From Bacillus sp. SD088 (GTDB lineage: Bacteria; Bacillota; Bacilli; Bacillales; Bacillaceae_C): a stretch of DNA of 64,000 nt. A program made the translations under genes and the position numbers. Position 1 is the first letter of the stretch. The number at the start of each line of letters is the position of its first letter. Below the pieces are notes generated by a model. It was not told the DNA's origin and ran no database searches. It saw nothing but the letters and a program-made list of their open reading frames with translations. Positions 28,051-36,901 of this stretch are shown piece after piece. The DNA lies in the NCBI RefSeq assembly GCF_017355205.1, contig NZ_JADIJK010000003.1:186001-250000 (forward strand), in the 5' to 3' direction.

Positions 28051-28207
28051 CAAAAAACCCCCTTCTGATAAGAAGAGGGTTTGATTGTATTTCCGCTCCT
28101 TATCTCTCAGACCATGCAGTCTGTAGGAATTAGCACCTTTTCAGAATAATTCCTCTGAAGGTTGCTGGGCATCGCAGGGCCTATCCCTCCGCCACTCTTG
28201 ATAAGAG
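28051..28207 (-). promoter_or_regulatory. S-box (SAM-I) riboswitch with terminator, upstream of metY
   Basis: On the minus strand: CTTATCAAGAGTGGCGGAGG, GGCCCTGCGATGCCCAGCAACC split by loops, AAGGTGCTAATTCCTACAGA and TGAGAGATAAGGAG: the conserved SAM-I core with its P1 stem (CTTATC...GATAAG). It is followed by the terminator AACCCTCTTCTTATC-AGAAGGGGGTTTTTT (28051-28083). Bound SAM should favour termination and shut off metY. Confidence 0.96.
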
Positions 28208-28234
28208 TATTACGATTCACTGTTATTAACATCA

Positions 28235-28264
28235 AGTATAGTCTATTATTCTCTAAGAAGTCAA
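28235..28264 (-). promoter_or_regulatory. Promoter of the metY S-box transcript
   Basis: TTGACT (28259-28264), an 18-base spacer, TATACT (28235-28240), placed about 28 bases before the riboswitch P1 stem. Confidence 0.65.
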
Positions 28265-28307
28265 CCTTATTTTCAAATAATATATCCATTATCTTGTTGT
28301 TTACTGT

Positions 28308-28919
28308 CTATTTTAAATCTTTTACAAGCCTTTCCATCATTTCTTCGTCCATAGGACCAATAATACTTTTCGCTATCAATCCATTGGAATTGATAAAGTA
28401 ACTTGTCGGAATAGAGATAACCTGGTATTTATCGCCCACTTCTCCCTTTTCATCTAACAGAATAGGAAAATGCAATCCATACTCCTTGACAAACTTTTCA
28501 ACTTTTTCTCGCTTATTGCCAACACGTTCACCGGAAGTAAGATTCACAGCAATCACTTCTACACCTAATTCTTCCGCTTTTTCTTGATAAAATTTCTCCA
28601 TATGGGGCATTTCTGCTTTACAAGGACCACACCAGCTTGCCCAAAAGTTCAATAATACTTTCTTTCCATGTAGGTCAGATAGTTTGAACTTTTCACCAGT
28701 TAATGTTTCTAATTCAAAATCAGGTGGAATATCCCCTTCGGTTAAGCCTTCCGAATAAACGCCATTGGATGTTTCGGTGGCAGCCTCCAGCCTTTGCTGG
28801 AGAACTTGTTCTTGAATTTCTTCCACTTCTTTCTTCGCTTGTGTTTCTTGGACAATATTAATGACTAAAACCCCTGCTAAAATCGCTAAAAGACTAAAGC
28901 CAAATATTTTCTTCGTCAT
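28308..28919 (-). CDS. ResA/TlpA-family thiol-disulfide reductase
   Basis: 203 residues. N-terminal TM anchor (MTKKIFGFSLLAILAGVLVI), coiled spacer, then a thioredoxin fold with FWASWCGPCKAEMP and cis-Pro in ISIPTSYFI. Proteins of this type sit outside the membrane and reduce disulfides, e.g. apocytochrome c haem sites (ResA) or spore proteins (StoA). ATG at 28919 with GGGAGG upstream, overlapping the upstream gene as ATGA. The longer frame to 29066 would lie inside that gene. Which of ResA, StoA or YneN it resembles most cannot be settled by eye. Confidence 0.85.
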   Translation of the reverse strand: MTKKIFGFSLLAILAGVLVINIVQETQAKKEVEEIQEQVLQQRLEAATETSNGVYSEGLTEGDIPPDFELETLTGEKFKLSDLHGKKVLLNFWASWCGPCKAEMPHMEKFYQEKAEELGVEVIAVNLTSGERVGNKREKVEKFVKEYGLHFPILLDEKGEVGDKYQVISIPTSYFINSNGLIAKSIIGPMDEEMMERLVKDLK

Positions 28920-29524
28920 GATGAAACCTCCCATTTTCGCAAAGCTATCACTAAGATTATAGCCATGAGGAAATAAGTGACCATTGGAATGGATAGTAAA
29001 GAGTGATGAAGGGAATAAAATATCGCCTGCACAGCTGTATAAAGAATTAGTAATTGTTCTTTCCATAATAACTGATTTTTATTCGACACGAATAATATGA
29101 ATACTCCACCGATGAATAATTGCATTCCCGTCCATAGGAAAGACCCTTGATTCAAAATAGCCTGGAGTACCTCATATACAATCATGGAGCAAATCCAAGC
29201 TTGATACATATTCGCTACTTGCAAATTCCGAAGTCTAACCTTATGTAATGTATAAAAAATTGTTACTGCAAAACCAAGCCAGTATCCCTTCACACCGCCA
29301 TTAAAGTATAAAATAGATAAGGGGTGAGCCCATATCATCGGAAATTGGAAAAGAAGGACACTGAACTTCCATGTTACCAGCCATATAAAAACAGCATTTC
29401 CATACCACTCTGCCGTCAACCTCTTTTTACAGAAATATAGGCCTGCAGCTGTAAGGATGCAGGCACCGACAATCGCAATCCAAGAAGCGGGAATCGTTAA
29501 TGTACCAATGGTATACCACTTAAT
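28916..29524 (-). CDS. Multi-TM membrane protein, apparently with an ATT start
   Basis: Up to 202 residues with about six hydrophobic segments. The first (TIPASWIAIVGACILTAAGL) lies before the only conventional start, TTG at 29419. The frame is open back to a TGA at 29528-29530. Between them the best initiator is ATT at 29524, with GAGGG 8 bases upstream; the ATG overlapping it is out of frame and meets TAA at once. Either a rare ATT start or a one-base indel explains this. It is ATGA-coupled to the ResA-like gene, so a shared redox or assembly role is plausible. No family recognised. Confidence 0.65.
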   Translation of the reverse strand: MKWYTIGTLTIPASWIAIVGACILTAAGLYFCKKRLTAEWYGNAVFIWLVTWKFSVLLFQFPMIWAHPLSILYFNGGVKGYWLGFAVTIFYTLHKVRLRNLQVANMYQAWICSMIVYEVLQAILNQGSFLWTGMQLFIGGVFILFVSNKNQLLWKEQLLILYTAVQAIFYSLHHSLLSIPMVTYFLMAIILVIALRKWEVSS

Positions 29525-29569
29525 GAATCATCCCTCACTTTCCAAAGACAAATATCGCCTTATAAATGC

Positions 29570-29798
29570 ATGTTCAAAAAGGACCAAGTCGGCGTCAATC
29601 GTAAACATCCGACACTAGTACGTCATGTATGTCGAAAGTTCGAGGCGGACTTGTATAGGATGTACTGACTTCCGTGTTGTCCACAGGACGTGGGCAATTT
29701 TAGCGGGAGATCCTTTAGCTCGCAGGGCCATTTTTACAGTGACCTACAGGAAGGAAGTTATAAAAGCGTTGCGACAGGATGTCGCCTTTGAACATCCT
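29570..29798. repeat. R1 element, copy d with mini-hairpins
   Basis: Ends TGTTCAAAAAGGACCAAGTC and TTTGAACATCC. Inside are GTATA-GGA-TGTAC, CCAC-AGGAC-GTGG and GCGACA-GGA-TGTCGC (29771-29785), plus CGACACTAGTACGTC, which is shared with the copy at 62961. It abuts the cls stop codon. Confidence 0.65.
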
Positions 29799-31253
29799 CT
29801 ACAAAATCGGTGATAACAGGCGAGAAAATGATTCCTTAAAGCGAATGTAAAGAGAACGATTTTGGTATTCTTCCCAGCTTAATCCATGAGAATGCTTAAC
29901 ATCCTCATGAAAGATATCGACTAATTGTTGGACAAGTGCTCGATCATATAAAAAGGCATTCACTTCAAAATTTAATTTAAAGCTACGAACATCAATATTT
30001 GCCGTACCAACTGTGGCAATTTTACCATCTGCAATAATCGTTTTTGCATGAATAAACCCATTATCGTAAATATAAACTTTCGCCCCTGTCTTTAGTAATT
30101 CTCCGACATTCGAATAGGTCGCCCAATATACAAAAGCGTGATCTGGTTTATTTGGAATCATCAATCTTACATCGACCCCTGAAAGAGCGGCTATTTTGAT
30201 TGCATCAAGCACACTTGCATCTGGAATAAAATAAGGTGTCTGAATGTAAATATATTTTTTGGCTGATGAGATAAGTTTTAATATCCCATATTTAATTTGC
30301 TCCCATTCAGAGTCAGGGCCGCTTGAAACAAGTTGGACATCTGTATCTCCTTTTGCACCAATTTCTGGAAAAAGTCTGTCCTCATAACGAATTTTTGCCG
30401 ATGAAGCTTGGTTCCAGTCGAGAATAAATCTCGTCTGCATGCTAAAAACAGCCTTACCGCTGATTTTTAGATGGGTATCTCGCCAGTAACCAAATTTTTT
30501 ATTTAGCCCAAGATACTCATCGCCAATATTGAATCCTCCGATATAACCATTTTCACCATCAATGATCACTAGCTTGCGGTGGTTGCGAAAATTCACCTGT
30601 AAATTTAAGTGGGGGATTAAAGCAGGAAAAAAAGCACTTGCCTTTCCACCAGCTTCAAGCAAAGGTCGGAAAAATCTTTTTGGTAATCGTCTTGAGCCCA
30701 TTGCATCATATAAGACTTTTACATCTACGCCTTCTTTCGCCTTTTTGACAAGCATTTGCAGTAACTCATTGCCAAGTTTATCATTCCTCATAATATAATA
30801 TTCCATGTGGATATGATCTTTCGCTTTGTCTAAATCCTGTAATAAAGATTGAAACTTATCTTTTCCATCAATAAAAATCTCTACCTTATTATCTTGGGTT
30901 AATATGGAACGATCATTCACAAGCAACATATAGATGAGATCTTTATATTGAATTGTTTTCGTATCGTGGAAAGGAAATTCTCCAGTTTGTAATAGTTCAA
31001 TTTGATTTTTAGTAATCTCCATAATGCCAATTTTATTCGAATCTTTCCATTGAAAAAGCTTTTTACGGCTTAAATTCTGTCCGAAGATAAGATATAAAAT
31101 AAAGCCAGCTACAGGGACAAAAAATAGAACTAATAGCCAAGCCCATGTTGAGCCAGGATCTCTTCTTTCCAAAAACACTACGAAGACAGCCAAGATAATA
31201 TTTAATAAAAGTGCTAAACTAACCAAAGCTGCACTAATCGCTGTAAAAGTCAT
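29799..31253 (-). CDS. cls: Cardiolipin synthase
   Basis: 484 residues: two N-terminal TM segments (about 5-24 and 32-52), then two phospholipase-D HKD motifs, HRKLVIIDGENGYIGGFNIG and HAKTIIADGKIATVGTANID. It joins two phosphatidylglycerols to cardiolipin at the membrane. I chose the ATG at 31253 because GGGGAG lies 6 bases upstream; the ATGs at 31271 and 31268 contain or precede that site. It appears monocistronic, with an R1 element directly after its stop. Confidence 0.95.
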   Translation of the reverse strand: MTFTAISAALVSLALLLNIILAVFVVFLERRDPGSTWAWLLVLFFVPVAGFILYLIFGQNLSRKKLFQWKDSNKIGIMEITKNQIELLQTGEFPFHDTKTIQYKDLIYMLLVNDRSILTQDNKVEIFIDGKDKFQSLLQDLDKAKDHIHMEYYIMRNDKLGNELLQMLVKKAKEGVDVKVLYDAMGSRRLPKRFFRPLLEAGGKASAFFPALIPHLNLQVNFRNHRKLVIIDGENGYIGGFNIGDEYLGLNKKFGYWRDTHLKISGKAVFSMQTRFILDWNQASSAKIRYEDRLFPEIGAKGDTDVQLVSSGPDSEWEQIKYGILKLISSAKKYIYIQTPYFIPDASVLDAIKIAALSGVDVRLMIPNKPDHAFVYWATYSNVGELLKTGAKVYIYDNGFIHAKTIIADGKIATVGTANIDVRSFKLNFEVNAFLYDRALVQQLVDIFHEDVKHSHGLSWEEYQNRSLYIRFKESFSRLLSPIL

Positions 31254-31271
31254 ATAGGCTCCCCACATCAT

Positions 31272-31526
31272 TTATTTTCTGAAAGCAGATTCCCCTCCTT
31301 AAGTATTTCAGAGGTACATCCTTTTCAGTTCTGGTTTATTTACCATATGAATGGCTAATTTTTCACAAAAAATACTCCACTATATCTTAGCATACTCTTT
31401 ACATGAAAACACGAGGATTGAGCGTTTGAATTCACCTTTTGTCGGTAATTAGATCATCTAAGCGATTCACCTTTCTACTTCCTTGCCAACTAACGCGATA
31501 TTACAGTAATTTATTTGCTAAGAAAC
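31272..31526. other. Non-coding stretch upstream of cls
   Basis: AT-rich, with AAGGAGGGGAA (rc of 31292-31302) but no start at a useful distance. No repeat, RNA or promoter could be assigned with confidence. Confidence 0.4.
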
Positions 31527-31558
31527 GAAAAAAGCCGCATCATCTTGATACGACTTTC
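31527..31558 (-). terminator. Terminator of the M23 hydrolase gene
   Basis: AAGTCGTATCA-AGA-TGATGCGGCTT (two G-T pairs) followed by TTTT, about 45 bases after the stop. Confidence 0.85.
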
Positions 31559-31598
31559 AATCGGAAAAGGAGCACCTGGTAATAAGTTGTTCCCTTTA

Positions 31599-32933
31599 TT
31601 AATTTAAGTAGTTTAATGGATCTACAGCATTCGATTTTGAACCGTTCCATAATCCACCTGCATGAACTTCAAAATGCAAATGTTGACCAAAAGAATGTCC
31701 TGTATTTCCCATAACGCCAAGTTTTTGACCTTTTTTCACCGATTGTCCTTCTGATACACTGCGACTTCTCATATGTGCATACACTGTTTCATAGGTTTTT
31801 CCGTCAATATGATGAATTACAAACACGACTTCTCCATAGCTGGAAGATTGGTAGGATCTATGTACAACCCCATCGGCAGCCGCTACAATTGGTACGGCCC
31901 CACTATTGGCAATATCAATCCCAAAGTGGGTTGCTCCCCATCTTCCTCCAAAACCAGATGAAACAGTTCCAGCAGCCGGCCAAGAGAAAGTACCCGAACT
32001 TGCTGGCGGGGTCTCCGGACTTGTAGAAGAACTATTAGAATCACTTGAGCTACCAGAACTACTGGATTCAGGTGGAGGTGTTTGACTCTTTGTCACCGCA
32101 GGCGCTTCATTTGTTTGAGCTTCTTCTGCTTTTTTGGCTTCTTCCGCAATTCTATCTTTTTCCTGTTGAATCGCTTTTTGTAAAGTCTCCTCTTGAGTGC
32201 TTAATAGTGCTTCTTCTTCCTCAAGAGACATTTTTTCGCTTTCAGCATGCTTTTTCTGAGCAGCTAGTTCATCCATTAACACTTTCTTTTCATCATTCTG
32301 TGACTTCAAGTCCGCTTTTATAACTTCTAATTCTTCCAGCATTTCATTTAAGCTAGCAAGCTTCTCTTCTACTTTCTTCTGATCAGCCTCTAACTTTTCC
32401 ATATCTGCCTGTTGCTCTTCTAAAATCTTTCTATCCGCACTAACTAATGTCGAAACAGCTGAGACACGATCCACTAAATCTCCAAAGCTGTTAGCGCCTA
32501 ATACAACATCAATAAATTTAACAGAACCACCATTTTGTTGAATATTTCTTGCGCGGTCTCTGAGTACTTCATTTCTCTTTTCAATTCGTTCTTTCAACTC
32601 TTTAATTTCCTCTTTTAATTGCTCAATTTCTGCTTTTGTATCGTCAATTTGCTGTTCTTTTTCTTTTAATTTTTGATCCGTATCGGCAATCTTCATTTCT
32701 AATTTCTCAATTTCGTCTTCAACCGAATGTTGCTGGTTTAAAATATTAGAAATTTCCCCGTCTTTTTGATTGATCGATTCATTTACATTCGATTTCTTAT
32801 TATGAATATCGGATTGTTGTTGCTCGAGATCATTCAGTTTAGAAGTGGCTTGTGCCTTTCCCGTATTCGAAAATAAACCTCCACAAACCAACGTTGCTGC
32901 CAGTGTCACCGAAAGTACTGAACTTTTTTTCAA
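31599..32933 (-). CDS. Secreted coiled-coil M23 endopeptidase (PcsB/CwlO-like)
   Basis: 444 residues. Signal peptide (MKKSSVLSVTLAATLVCGGL..), probable cleavage after AQA (27-29); long coiled coil (about 30-270) with the PcsB-type segment QNGGSVKFIDVVLGANSF; a Ser/Pro/Thr linker (about 285-325); C-terminal LytM/M23 zinc domain (HFGIDIA and HLHFEVHAGG as metal ligands). Such hydrolases are switched on by FtsEX through the coiled coil (CwlO in B. subtilis, with an NlpC/P60 domain; M23-type EnvC in E. coli). It follows ftsE-ftsX on the same strand, which supports an FtsEX partner role. Confidence 0.88.
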   Translation of the reverse strand: MKKSSVLSVTLAATLVCGGLFSNTGKAQATSKLNDLEQQQSDIHNKKSNVNESINQKDGEISNILNQQHSVEDEIEKLEMKIADTDQKLKEKEQQIDDTKAEIEQLKEEIKELKERIEKRNEVLRDRARNIQQNGGSVKFIDVVLGANSFGDLVDRVSAVSTLVSADRKILEEQQADMEKLEADQKKVEEKLASLNEMLEELEVIKADLKSQNDEKKVLMDELAAQKKHAESEKMSLEEEEALLSTQEETLQKAIQQEKDRIAEEAKKAEEAQTNEAPAVTKSQTPPPESSSSGSSSDSNSSSTSPETPPASSGTFSWPAAGTVSSGFGGRWGATHFGIDIANSGAVPIVAAADGVVHRSYQSSSYGEVVFVIHHIDGKTYETVYAHMRSRSVSEGQSVKKGQKLGVMGNTGHSFGQHLHFEVHAGGLWNGSKSNAVDPLNYLN

Positions 32934-32973
32934 GAATCGTTTCCCCTTTCTCCCCTTGCATTTATCCTGGATT

Positions 32974-33021
32974 ACCTTCCAATCAGTGGGATGAAAGAAC
33001 CCTACTGAATGAAGTTTGACG
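32974..33021. repeat. R3 remnant between ftsX and the hydrolase
   Basis: AATCAGTGGGATGAAAGAAC then CCTACTGAATGAAGTTTGAC is a shortened R3 terminal hairpin 1 with part of its end sequence. Confidence 0.5.
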
Positions 33022-33076
33022 GTATCCGCTGTCTAGACCAATGCAATTTTCTTCAAGATGCTTATTCGAAATTTGC

Positions 33077-33967
33077 TTATACTTTTAAGAAGCGTCGAAC
33101 AGAAATGAAACTCCCCCATGCTCCGATAATGACGCCGATCAGTAAAAGTAAGAGACTTACCTGATAGACAAATGGTGTATATTCAAGCGGGGACATAAAA
33201 TAATCATCTGGAATACGTTGTGACAAAAAGTCATATCCATAATTATATGCTGTTGCAACAATGCCAATAGGAATCACAGAACCTAGTATCCCCAACCAAA
33301 TACCTTCAAAAATAAATGGCCAACGTATAAACCAATTCGTTGCTCCTACTAGTTTCATAATTTCTATTTCTCTTCTTCTAGCAAAAATAGTAATTTTAAT
33401 CGTATTTGAGATTAGAAACATAGCTGTAAACAATAATCCAACGACGAGAACGGCCCCAACATTGCGGCTTGTCCTTAATAAACTAAACAAGTTCTCAACT
33501 TTTTTCTCGCCAAATTCAGCGGAATATACAAAATCTAATGCACGAATTTTTTGTGCCACAACAGGTGTTTCATCTGGTTGCCTCGTTTTGACAATAAAGA
33601 CATCGTGAAGAGGATTTTCGTCATCACCAATAAGGCTCCATTCTTTCCCCATTGTTTGAATAAGATGATTGAGCTCGTCCTCTTTCGACGAAAAGACAAC
33701 CGACTCTATTTCGGGAATTCCCTCAATGTTTTCCCCTAATTCCTTTTGTTCATCTTTATTCGCCGTCAAGTCAATATGTACACGGATCTCCACATCATTT
33801 TCTATGTCCGTTGCAAATTTATTCATATTCATCATAATGACAAGAAAGACACCAACCAACAGCAATGTCACCGTGACTGCACTTATTGACGCAAACGTCA
33901 TCCAACCATTACGGCGCAGACTTTTGAAGCTTTCTCTCAGATGGCGACCGATGGTTCTAATTTTCAT
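33077..33967 (-). CDS. ftsX: Cell-division ABC-like permease FtsX
   Basis: 296 residues: cytoplasmic N-terminus (MKIRTIGRHLRESFKSLRRN), TM1 (about 24-44), a large extracellular domain with DVEIRVHID and FVYSAEFGEKKVENL, then three C-terminal TM segments with FARRREIEIMKLVGATNWFI. It transmits FtsE ATPase activity to a cell-wall hydrolase. I took the ATG at 33967, 9 bases after GGGGGG; it overlaps ftsE by 11 bases. The ATG two codons earlier is possible. Confidence 0.95.
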   Translation of the reverse strand: MKIRTIGRHLRESFKSLRRNGWMTFASISAVTVTLLLVGVFLVIMMNMNKFATDIENDVEIRVHIDLTANKDEQKELGENIEGIPEIESVVFSSKEDELNHLIQTMGKEWSLIGDDENPLHDVFIVKTRQPDETPVVAQKIRALDFVYSAEFGEKKVENLFSLLRTSRNVGAVLVVGLLFTAMFLISNTIKITIFARRREIEIMKLVGATNWFIRWPFIFEGIWLGILGSVIPIGIVATAYNYGYDFLSQRIPDDYFMSPLEYTPFVYQVSLLLLLIGVIIGAWGSFISVRRFLKV

Positions 33968-34643
33968 AGCCATATTCCCCCCGATGCTCATCACGGACAA
34001 TTCTTCCGTTTTCGATGGCAATAACCCGATGTGTAATAGTATTTACAATCTCTTTATTATGGGTGGCCATTATAACGGTTGTTCCATTTAAATTAATTTC
34101 TTCTAAAATACCCATGATTTCCCACGCTGTATCAGGATCCAAATTTCCAGTAGGTTCATCCGCTATAATCAACTTAGGATTATTGACGATTGACCTCGCA
34201 ATCGAAACACGTTGTTGTTCTCCGCCTGATAACTCTGAAGGAAGCATGCGCATTTTATGTTTCAGCCCGACCATGGAAAGAACGTCCATCACTCTATTTT
34301 TAATGTCTTTCGGTCGATGTTCTGTTACTTCCAAAGCAAAAGCCACATTTTCAAAAATCGTCAATGTGGGCAATAATTTAAAGTCTTGAAAGACTACTCC
34401 AATATTACGTCTTAAAAAAGGAACTCTTCTATTTTTTAATGTGGATAAGTTAATCCCATTTACGAGTATTTTTCCCGATGTAGGTTTTTCTTCTCTATAG
34501 ATCATTTTGATAAAAGTGGATTTACCAGCACCACTTGGACCAACAATATATATAAATTCACCCTGCTGTATATCAACATTAAAACGATTAGCGGCTATAA
34601 TGCCGTTCGGGTATTTTTTCACAATATCCTGCATTTTAATCAT
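33957..34643 (-). CDS. ftsE: Cell-division ATP-binding protein FtsE
   Basis: 228 residues. Walker A GPSGAGKS, VFQDFKLLP, LSGGEQQRV, LIIADEPTGNLD and switch His in MATHN. Cytoplasmic ATPase of the FtsEX complex. It overlaps ftsX. The leader holds an R1 element (34680-34836). Confidence 0.97.
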   Translation of the reverse strand: MIKMQDIVKKYPNGIIAANRFNVDIQQGEFIYIVGPSGAGKSTFIKMIYREEKPTSGKILVNGINLSTLKNRRVPFLRRNIGVVFQDFKLLPTLTIFENVAFALEVTEHRPKDIKNRVMDVLSMVGLKHKMRMLPSELSGGEQQRVSIARSIVNNPKLIIADEPTGNLDPDTAWEIMGILEEINLNGTTVIMATHNKEIVNTITHRVIAIENGRIVRDEHRGEYGYEN

Positions 34644-34679
34644 TTTCTCACCCGACCTTAAAAAAAGCTGTATTTATAA

Positions 34680-34836
34680 AGGTTGTTCAAAAATTCCGGT
34701 AAAAATGACACAGCGAATTTCTTCGTTGGCTTGCTTTCCGTTGCTCACGTATTAACTGCATACGTTCCGCTACTCAAAGTTACACCGCCTTGAACTTCTT
34801 GGTCCTTTTTATCCTCTTTTTTGAACATGCACTTAA
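34680..34836. repeat. R1 intergenic element, copy b
   Basis: Nearly the same length and sequence as the copy at 7425-7580: GTTGTTCAAAAATTCCGGTA, TTCTTCGTTGGCTTGC, TTGAACTTCTTGGTCC, then TTTTTTGAACATGC. It lies about 37 bases upstream of the ftsE start, in the same orientation relative to the downstream gene as copy a. Confidence 0.8.
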
Positions 34837-35185
34837 TATGCTGTCAAATAAAGAGATTTCCCGTCAAACTATGACGAAATTTCATAACAAATTCATTATA
34901 ACATCCCAATTTGCGCTTTTATATTACAGTTATATTTCATTTTAGAGCTTTAGTTCTAAATTCTTATCTTTTGCGATAAAAACTATTATTTTTCAAGTGA
35001 TTTTTCATTAAATTTTGTTTATTTATCTCATGTTCCACAAATAAATAGAGTCAAAAGGCCTATATCTATCGGTGTTCTCCATAGGAATAATAGTGGTATA
35101 TTAACAAGAGTTTCGTCATCACTATATGACATTAGAAGGGGAATTCCGCACAAAAGAATAGAGGCTTTTGTCGTTTTAGTGATAA
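34837..35185. other. AT-rich region upstream of ftsE, no gene
   Basis: Very AT-rich. On the minus strand a TATAAT occurs near 34900, without a clear -35 box at the right distance. It probably holds the ftsE promoter. No gene or RNA recognised. Confidence 0.4.
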
Positions 35186-35219
35186 TAAAAAACGACAGTT
35201 GTTTCTCACTGTCGTTTTG
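35186..35219 (-). terminator. Terminator of cccB
   Basis: AAAACGACAGT...ACTGTCGTTTT with an 8-9 base loop and a T run, 9 bases after the cccB stop. Confidence 0.88.
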
Positions 35220-35227
35220 TTTCTCAC

Positions 35228-35572
35228 TTATTTTTTCTCAGATAACCATTGAGCTACCTTGTCAGCGTCATCACCTGTAATGATATTTGGAGGCATTCCG
35301 GTTCGCCCATTTTCGATAACTTCTAAAATGTCATCTTTAGATAATTCTGCACCAATATGAGCTAACTCTGGTCCGTTTTTACCTTCAAGATTTTCTCCGT
35401 GACAAGAAATACAATTGTTTTTCACGATTTCCTCTGCATCATTTGTTGCGGTTTCGCCGCCTGTATCGTTGCCAGTATTATTATTATCAGCATTATCTCC
35501 ACCACCGCCACAAGCAGCTAGACCAATCGCTAACATAAGTGCTAGTGGTAACCCCATCCATTTTTTTCTCAT
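35228..35572 (-). CDS. cccB: Cytochrome c-551 lipoprotein
   Basis: 114 residues. Lipoprotein signal (lipobox LAAC), a Gly/Asn/Asp linker, then a class I cytochrome c domain with haem site CISCH and axial Met in TGMPPNI. It carries electrons at the outer membrane face, probably to a terminal oxidase. ATG at 35572, with GGAG 8 bases upstream; longer in-frame starts have no such site. The position between prfB and ftsE is as in B. subtilis. Confidence 0.94.
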   Translation of the reverse strand: MRKKWMGLPLALMLAIGLAACGGGGDNADNNNTGNDTGGETATNDAEEIVKNNCISCHGENLEGKNGPELAHIGAELSKDDILEVIENGRTGMPPNIITGDDADKVAQWLSEKK

Positions 35573-35729
35573 GGGAACAACTCCTTTTCTAGATTGATCT
35601 ATTTTAGTATACCAATAACAGACATTAATTAAACGCAAAAAAACGGTGTGAAAATAGGTATAATCTTCCAAAAGCGATGGGACTCCAACAGAGGCACGGG
35701 CTTGGGTAATTAGCACAAGTTTGTGAACC

Positions 35730-35767
35730 AAAAAAGGACTGAAAGAATAAGCTCCTTTCAACCCTTT
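35730..35767 (-). terminator. Terminator of prfB
   Basis: GGGTTGAAAG pairs with CTTTCAGTCC (G-T pairs included) and is followed by TTTTTT, 13 bases after the prfB stop. Confidence 0.8.
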
Positions 35768-35779
35768 TATTTTTATTAT

Positions 35780-36878
35780 TTAAACCCTTGAACGCAGGTA
35801 GGCATTGATAAAGGCATCTATCTCTCCATCTGTCACTGCTTGAACATTGCCTGTTTCTTCATTCGTGCGATGATCCTTCACCATGGAATACGGGTGGAAA
35901 ACATAAGAACGGATTTGACTTCCCCAACCAATTTCCTTTTGTTCCCCTCGAATTTCTGCTAATTGCTTTTCCTTTTCTTCTAACTCGCGCTGATAAAGTT
36001 TCGCTTTTAGCATGTTCATCGCTTTTTCCCGGTTTTTAATTTGTGATCTTTCATTTTGGCATGTTACAACCGTCCCCGTTGGGATATGGGTAATCCGAAC
36101 AGCGGAATCTGTTGTATTGACGTGTTGTCCACCTGCACCACTTGAGCGATACGTATCAATTTTCAGGTCATCCTGTTTGATATCTACCTCGACATCATCC
36201 GAAAATTCAGGCATAACATCACAGGATACAAAGGATGTGTGACGACGCCCAGAAGAATCAAATGGTGAAATTCGTACTAAACGATGGACACCTTTCTCAG
36301 CTTTTAAATATCCGTATGCGTTATGACCTTTAATCAACATCGTTACACTTTTAATGCCAGCTTCATCTCCAGGTAAATAGGATAGGATTTCTGTTTTGAA
36401 ATTTTTCTTTTCTGCCCAGCGTGTGTACATCCGCAAGAGAATCGATCCCCAATCTTGCGACTCAGTTCCACCTGCTCCTGGATGAAGTTCGATAATAGCA
36501 TTGTTTTTATCATAAGGATCGCTTAATAATAATTGCAATTCAAAATCATTAAGACGGTGGATTAGCTCCTGTAGTTCTCTTTCAAGCTCGGCTTCGAGGT
36601 CAGGATCACTTTCCTCTTTGACGAGGTCATGGGTCAATTCCAAATTTTCATGGATCTCTAGCAATTCCTTATATTCATTCACTATGTCTTTTAGACTATT
36701 CGCCTCATTAATGACCGTTTGAGCCGACTGTTGGTCATCCCAAAAGCCAGGCTCAAGCATTCTTTCATCCAGCTCAGCAATCCTTGTTTCCTTCTCTTCT
36801 AAGTCAAAGAGACCCCCTAAATTCAGCTAATCGCTCCGCTGTTTTTTCAAGCTCTGTTCTTACCTCAAATAATTCCAT
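35780..36878 (-). CDS. prfB: Peptide chain release factor 2, with programmed +1 frameshift
   Basis: Two frames joined by autoregulatory frameshifting. From ATG 36878 the first 24 codons encode [20 protein letters not shown] and RGSL, then reach TGA at 36804-36806. The slip site is CTT-TGA-C, preceded by the internal Shine-Dalgarno AGGGGG. Skipping one base gives a product of about 365 residues, normal for RF2. Visible: GGQ motif [16 protein letters not shown] and the stop-recognition tripeptide SPF in [12 protein letters not shown]. It releases peptides at UGA and UAA; low RF2 lets the ribosome shift. GAGGTG precedes the ATG. Confidence 0.97.
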
Positions 36879-36901
36879 TACAAGCACCTCAACTGTGTCA
36901 G

